Made by a program: the position numbers and the translations under genes. Shown here one piece after another: positions 61,220 through 64,000 of a stretch of 64,000 bases of DNA; position 1 is the stretch's first letter; each line of letters starts with the position of its first letter. Location of the stretch: contig MSXR01000001.1 of NCBI GenBank assembly GCA_002083655.1, positions 186,001-250,000 of the forward strand, given 5' to 3'. The notes beneath the pieces are model-generated. The model searched no databases, was not told where the DNA came from, and worked only from the letters and a program-made list of their open reading frames with translations. This DNA comes from Proteobacteria bacterium ST_bin14 (GTDB lineage Bacteria; Pseudomonadota; Alphaproteobacteria; Sphingomonadales; Sphingomonadaceae).

Positions 61220-63292
61220 ATGATGATCGCGACGCTGATCGTTTGGGCACATGCCCTGGCGGGATTGGTTTTCGGGGTGCTGGCGCTGTCGCAGGTCAGC
61301 CGGGCCGGGGCCGCATTGCCGCACATGGCGTTTTTGGTCGCGTTGGCAACCACCGCTTGCTGGGCGCTCGCCATCGCCGGCATTGGCGCAGGCGACCCGA
61401 TAAGCTGGATTGCAGAAGCGGCGCGCAACATCGCCTGGCTGGTGTTCATGGGCGCGCTGGTGCGCCGGGGGCATGATGCGCCATCGGTGCGGCCTGTAGC
61501 GATCATCTATGCAATGTTGGCGCTGATGGTGCTGATCGGCGCTGGATTGTCGGCAATTTCCGCCGCGCTGCCGGTGTGGTCCGATCACGGCGCGATTGAT
61601 CAGGTCGCTGGTATCTTGCGGATGCTGGTGGCGGTTACCGCCTTGGTGCTGGTCGACCATCTGTACAAGGCGGTTGCGCCATCGGCGCGGGGCGGCATTC
61701 GGTTGGCAGTCGCAGCGCTGGCGCTGATGTGGGGATTTGACCTTGCCCTTTACGCGCTATCCTATCTGGATGCGGCACAACTGCCCGCGTTGACGTTGTT
61801 GCGCGGCATCGCGGTGGTGCTGATCGCCCCACTGTTCGCGCTGGCGGCACACCGCAATGGCGATTGGGCGCTGCAATTGTCGCGTACGATTGCCTATCAG
61901 TCGATCTCGCTTGGCGGGCTGCTGCTGTACGGGACGGTGATGGTGCTGGCGACGGGCGCGCTAGGCACGGTGGGCGGCGATTATGGCCGGCTGTTGCAGA
62001 CCGCCTTTGTCGTTGGCTCCACCACCGCCCTCGTCACGATCATCTCAACCCCGTGGCTGCGCGCCTGGATTAAGGTGAAGCTGGCCAAACATTTCTTCAC
62101 CCACCGTTATGATTACCGTGCCGAATGGCTGCGCTTTACCGATACGCTGGGCAAACCGGGTGACGGCGCGGCGCCGCTGGACGAACGCATCGTCAAGGCG
62201 GTCGCTGATTTGACCGATTCTCCTGCCGGTCTGTTGCTGGTGCCTGATGGTGCGGCGCTGGGGCAAGGCGCGGTGTGGAACTGGGAGCTTGCGGCTGCCC
62301 CCTTGCAAAGTGGTGAGGCGGTGCTTGCGCGTTATCTCGAATCATCCGGCAGGATCATCGAACTGGATAGCGTGCGCGCCGACACCGCTGATCCAGCCGA
62401 GACCAACATCGTGCCCATCTGGATGCTTGACCGCGCCGATGCCTGGGTGCTCGTGCCGCTGGTGCATTTCGGCAAACTGGCAGGCGCCATCCTGCTCGCG
62501 CGCCCGCCGATTGATCGGCGGCCCGATTGGGAGGATCTTGATCTGCTGCGGATCGCCGGGCGTCAGGTGGCGAGCTATCTGGCGGAAGCGCGCGCGCATG
62601 AGGCGCTGTCTGATGCGCAGCGCTTTGACGAATTCAACCGCCGCTTTGCCTTTATCATGCACGACATCAAAAACATCGTCAGCCAGCTCAGCCTGGTCGC
62701 GCGTAATGCCGAACGCCATGCCGATAATCCCGATTTCCGGACCGACATGGTCGCAACGCTGCAAAATTCGGCAGCCCGGATGAATGATCTGCTCGCGCGA
62801 CTGTCGCAACACCATAGCGGCCGACCCGACGCGCTTGGTCCGGTGGAGATTGTGCCGTTGATCGAACGGGTGATTGCGCTACGCCGCGCGCTGCACCCCA
62901 TTGCCACCGCCGGCTTGCGTGATGCGATTGCGCTGGCTGATCCGGCGCGGGTCGAACAGGTGCTTGGCCATCTGCTCCAGAATGCCATCGATGCCAGCCC
63001 GGTTGACGATCCCATCACCGTGATGGTTGGCCGCGCCGATCATGCAATTACGATTGACGTGGTTGATCACGGTCCGGGGATGAGCCCGGCCTTTATCCGC
63101 GACAAATTGTTCAAGCCGTTCGTTTCGTCCAAATCAGGCGGGTTCGGGCTGGGCGCGTTTGAGGCGCGGCAATTGGCCGAGGCCATGGGTGGCCGGATTG
63201 AGGCGTTTAGCCGCGAGGGCGAGGGCAGCCGTTTTCGCTTTACGCTGCCTGCAGCCGTTACTGCCCAGCGACAGATTGGGCAGGCAGCATGA
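61220..63292 (+). CDS. prsK: XrtA/PEP-CTERM system histidine kinase PrsK
   Basis: A 690-aa membrane sensor kinase. The first ~290 residues hold about eight hydrophobic helices, then a GAF-like domain (about 315-460), a phosphoacceptor helix F-I-M-H-D-I-K-N-I-V-S-Q (His about 479) and an ATPase domain with N-A-I-D-A-S-P, D-H-G-P-G-M-S-P and G-G-F-G-L-G-A-F-E-A-R. This arrangement is that of PrsK, partner of the sigma-54-dependent PrsR. Its stop overlaps the prsR start (ATGA). Confidence 0.93.
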   Translation: MMIATLIVWAHALAGLVFGVLALSQVSRAGAALPHMAFLVALATTACWALAIAGIGAGDPISWIAEAARNIAWLVFMGALVRRGHDAPSVRPVAIIYAMLALMVLIGAGLSAISAALPVWSDHGAIDQVAGILRMLVAVTALVLVDHLYKAVAPSARGGIRLAVAALALMWGFDLALYALSYLDAAQLPALTLLRGIAVVLIAPLFALAAHRNGDWALQLSRTIAYQSISLGGLLLYGTVMVLATGALGTVGGDYGRLLQTAFVVGSTTALVTIISTPWLRAWIKVKLAKHFFTHRYDYRAEWLRFTDTLGKPGDGAAPLDERIVKAVADLTDSPAGLLLVPDGAALGQGAVWNWELAAAPLQSGEAVLARYLESSGRIIELDSVRADTADPAETNIVPIWMLDRADAWVLVPLVHFGKLAGAILLARPPIDRRPDWEDLDLLRIAGRQVASYLAEARAHEALSDAQRFDEFNRRFAFIMHDIKNIVSQLSLVARNAERHADNPDFRTDMVATLQNSAARMNDLLARLSQHHSGRPDALGPVEIVPLIERVIALRRALHPIATAGLRDAIALADPARVEQVLGHLLQNAIDASPVDDPITVMVGRADHAITIDVVDHGPGMSPAFIRDKLFKPFVSSKSGGFGLGAFEARQLAEAMGGRIEAFSREGEGSRFRFTLPAAVTAQRQIGQAA

Positions 63293-64000
63293 ACGCCCCC
63301 ACTGAATTTGCGCAAAAACACTTGCCCAAATTGCTGATCATTGAAGATGATCCGGGGCTGCAGCGGCAATTGCGCTGGGCCTATGATGGCTATGAAGTGC
63401 TGGTGGCCAGTGACCGGGCAGAGGCAATCGCGCTGCTGCGTGCAGAAGCACCCGATGTGGTGACGCTTGATCTGGGCTTGCCGCCCGATCCGGACGGCGT
63501 GACGGAGGGGTTTGCCACGCTTGATGCCATCCTGTCGCTAAAGCCCGACACCAAAGTCGTTGTCGCGTCTGGCCACGGCGCGCGCGAAAGTGCGTTGCGG
63601 GCGATTGAACACGGCGCGTGGGATTTTTATCAAAAGCCGATCGACATCGACCAACTGGGGCTGATCGTGTCGCGCGCGTTCCATGTGCACGCGCTGGAAG
63701 CGGAGAACCGGCGGCTTGCTGACGGTATTGCGGGCACAGCGGCGCTGGGCGGCATGATCACCGCTGCCCCTGAAATGCTGAAGGTCACGCGCACGATAGA
63801 GCGGGTGGCCCCGGCGGACGTATCGGTGATGCTGCTGGGCGCAAGCGGCACCGGTAAGGAATTGCTGGCGCGCGGGCTGCATGAGGCAAGCGGGCGGCGC
63901 AAGGGCGCGTTCATTGCAATCAACTGCGCGGCGATCCCCGAGACGTTGCTGGAAAGCGAATTGTTCGGCCACGAAAAGGGCGCATTCACAGGTGCTGTCA
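63289..64000 (+). CDS. prsR: PrsR sigma-54-dependent response regulator, 3' end outside window
   Basis: The first 237 codons are present. The receiver domain (about 10-125) has acidic pocket E-D-D, the phosphoacceptor Asp in V-V-T-L-D-L-G-L-P-P-D-P-D-G and the Lys in Y-Q-K-P-I-D. The AAA+ domain opens at about 155 with Walker A G-A-S-G-T-G-K-E and the sigma-54 contact loop G-A-F-T-G-A at the very edge. In XrtA systems it activates genes for PEP-CTERM proteins and polysaccharide export. The start overlaps prsK. Confidence 0.93.
   Translation, partial: MNAPTEFAQKHLPKLLIIEDDPGLQRQLRWAYDGYEVLVASDRAEAIALLRAEAPDVVTLDLGLPPDPDGVTEGFATLDAILSLKPDTKVVVASGHGARESALRAIEHGAWDFYQKPIDIDQLGLIVSRAFHVHALEAENRRLADGIAGTAALGGMITAAPEMLKVTRTIERVAPADVSVMLLGASGTGKELLARGLHEASGRRKGAFIAINCAAIPETLLESELFGHEKGAFTGAV

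Overview
The window is GC-rich, densely packed alphaproteobacterial chromosome, most likely from the order Sphingomonadales (Sphingomonas/Sphingopyxis-like). The supporting signs are metX-metW divergent from hisC-tyrA, groESL behind a CIRCE box, ftsEX-ydcF-plsC, an XrtA/PEP-CTERM-type polysaccharide locus, a CYP153 alkane hydroxylase with its ferredoxin, and short GC-rich REP-like palindromes between genes. There is no 16S gene, so the genus is not fixed.

Layout. 0-0.7 kb: remains of an accessory island (the 3' end of a DUF3800 gene and an N-terminal DNA methyltransferase fragment). 0.8-9.3 kb: peptide and agmatine breakdown (M28, M24 and S9 peptidases; aguA, an AAC(3)-I-like acetyltransferase, aguB). 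9.3-20 kb: mixed housekeeping and metabolism (short chlorite dismutase-family protein, uracil-DNA glycosylase, folK, tRNA-Lys, PAP2 phosphatase, CitE-like lyase, ZnuD-like TonB receptor, galE, msrA, Sua5/TsaC, acyl-CoA dehydrogenase). 20-26 kb: a glutaminase-STAS-cNMP fusion, a GntR regulator, nitroreductase, POT peptide transporter and NnrU. 26-35 kb: metW/metX, hisC-tyrA, ftsE-ftsX-ydcF-plsC, a zinc-ribbon protein and a MATE exporter. 35.6-37.8 kb: tRNA-Leu followed by a polymorphic-toxin locus made of a full toxin, its immunity gene, an orphan toxin tip and a second immunity gene. 38-50 kb: TetA-like MFS, DUF885, fumC, gmk, ATP12, a phosphoglycolate phosphatase-like gene, groESL, sppA and a GNAT enzyme. 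50-54.5 kb: DUF2490, a TRIC-like channel, a gene-free stretch of about 0.7 kb that looks like a structured minus-strand RNA, and two glycine-zipper envelope proteins with matching promoters. 54.6-58 kb: CYP153, ferredoxin, CrcB, RluC-like synthase. 58.5-64 kb: mannose-1-phosphate guanylyltransferase, a polyprenyl glycosylphosphotransferase, and the PrsK/PrsR two-component pair, with prsR cut by the window edge.

The most unusual regions are the toxin/immunity cassette array (about 35.8-37.8 kb), in which a second toxin tip has lost the predicted catalytic Asp and both immunity genes share a nearly identical 128-bp 3' end, and the candidate ncRNA at about 51.6-52.0 kb. Also of interest are the AAC(3)-I-like gene inside an agmatine operon and the three-domain glutaminase.
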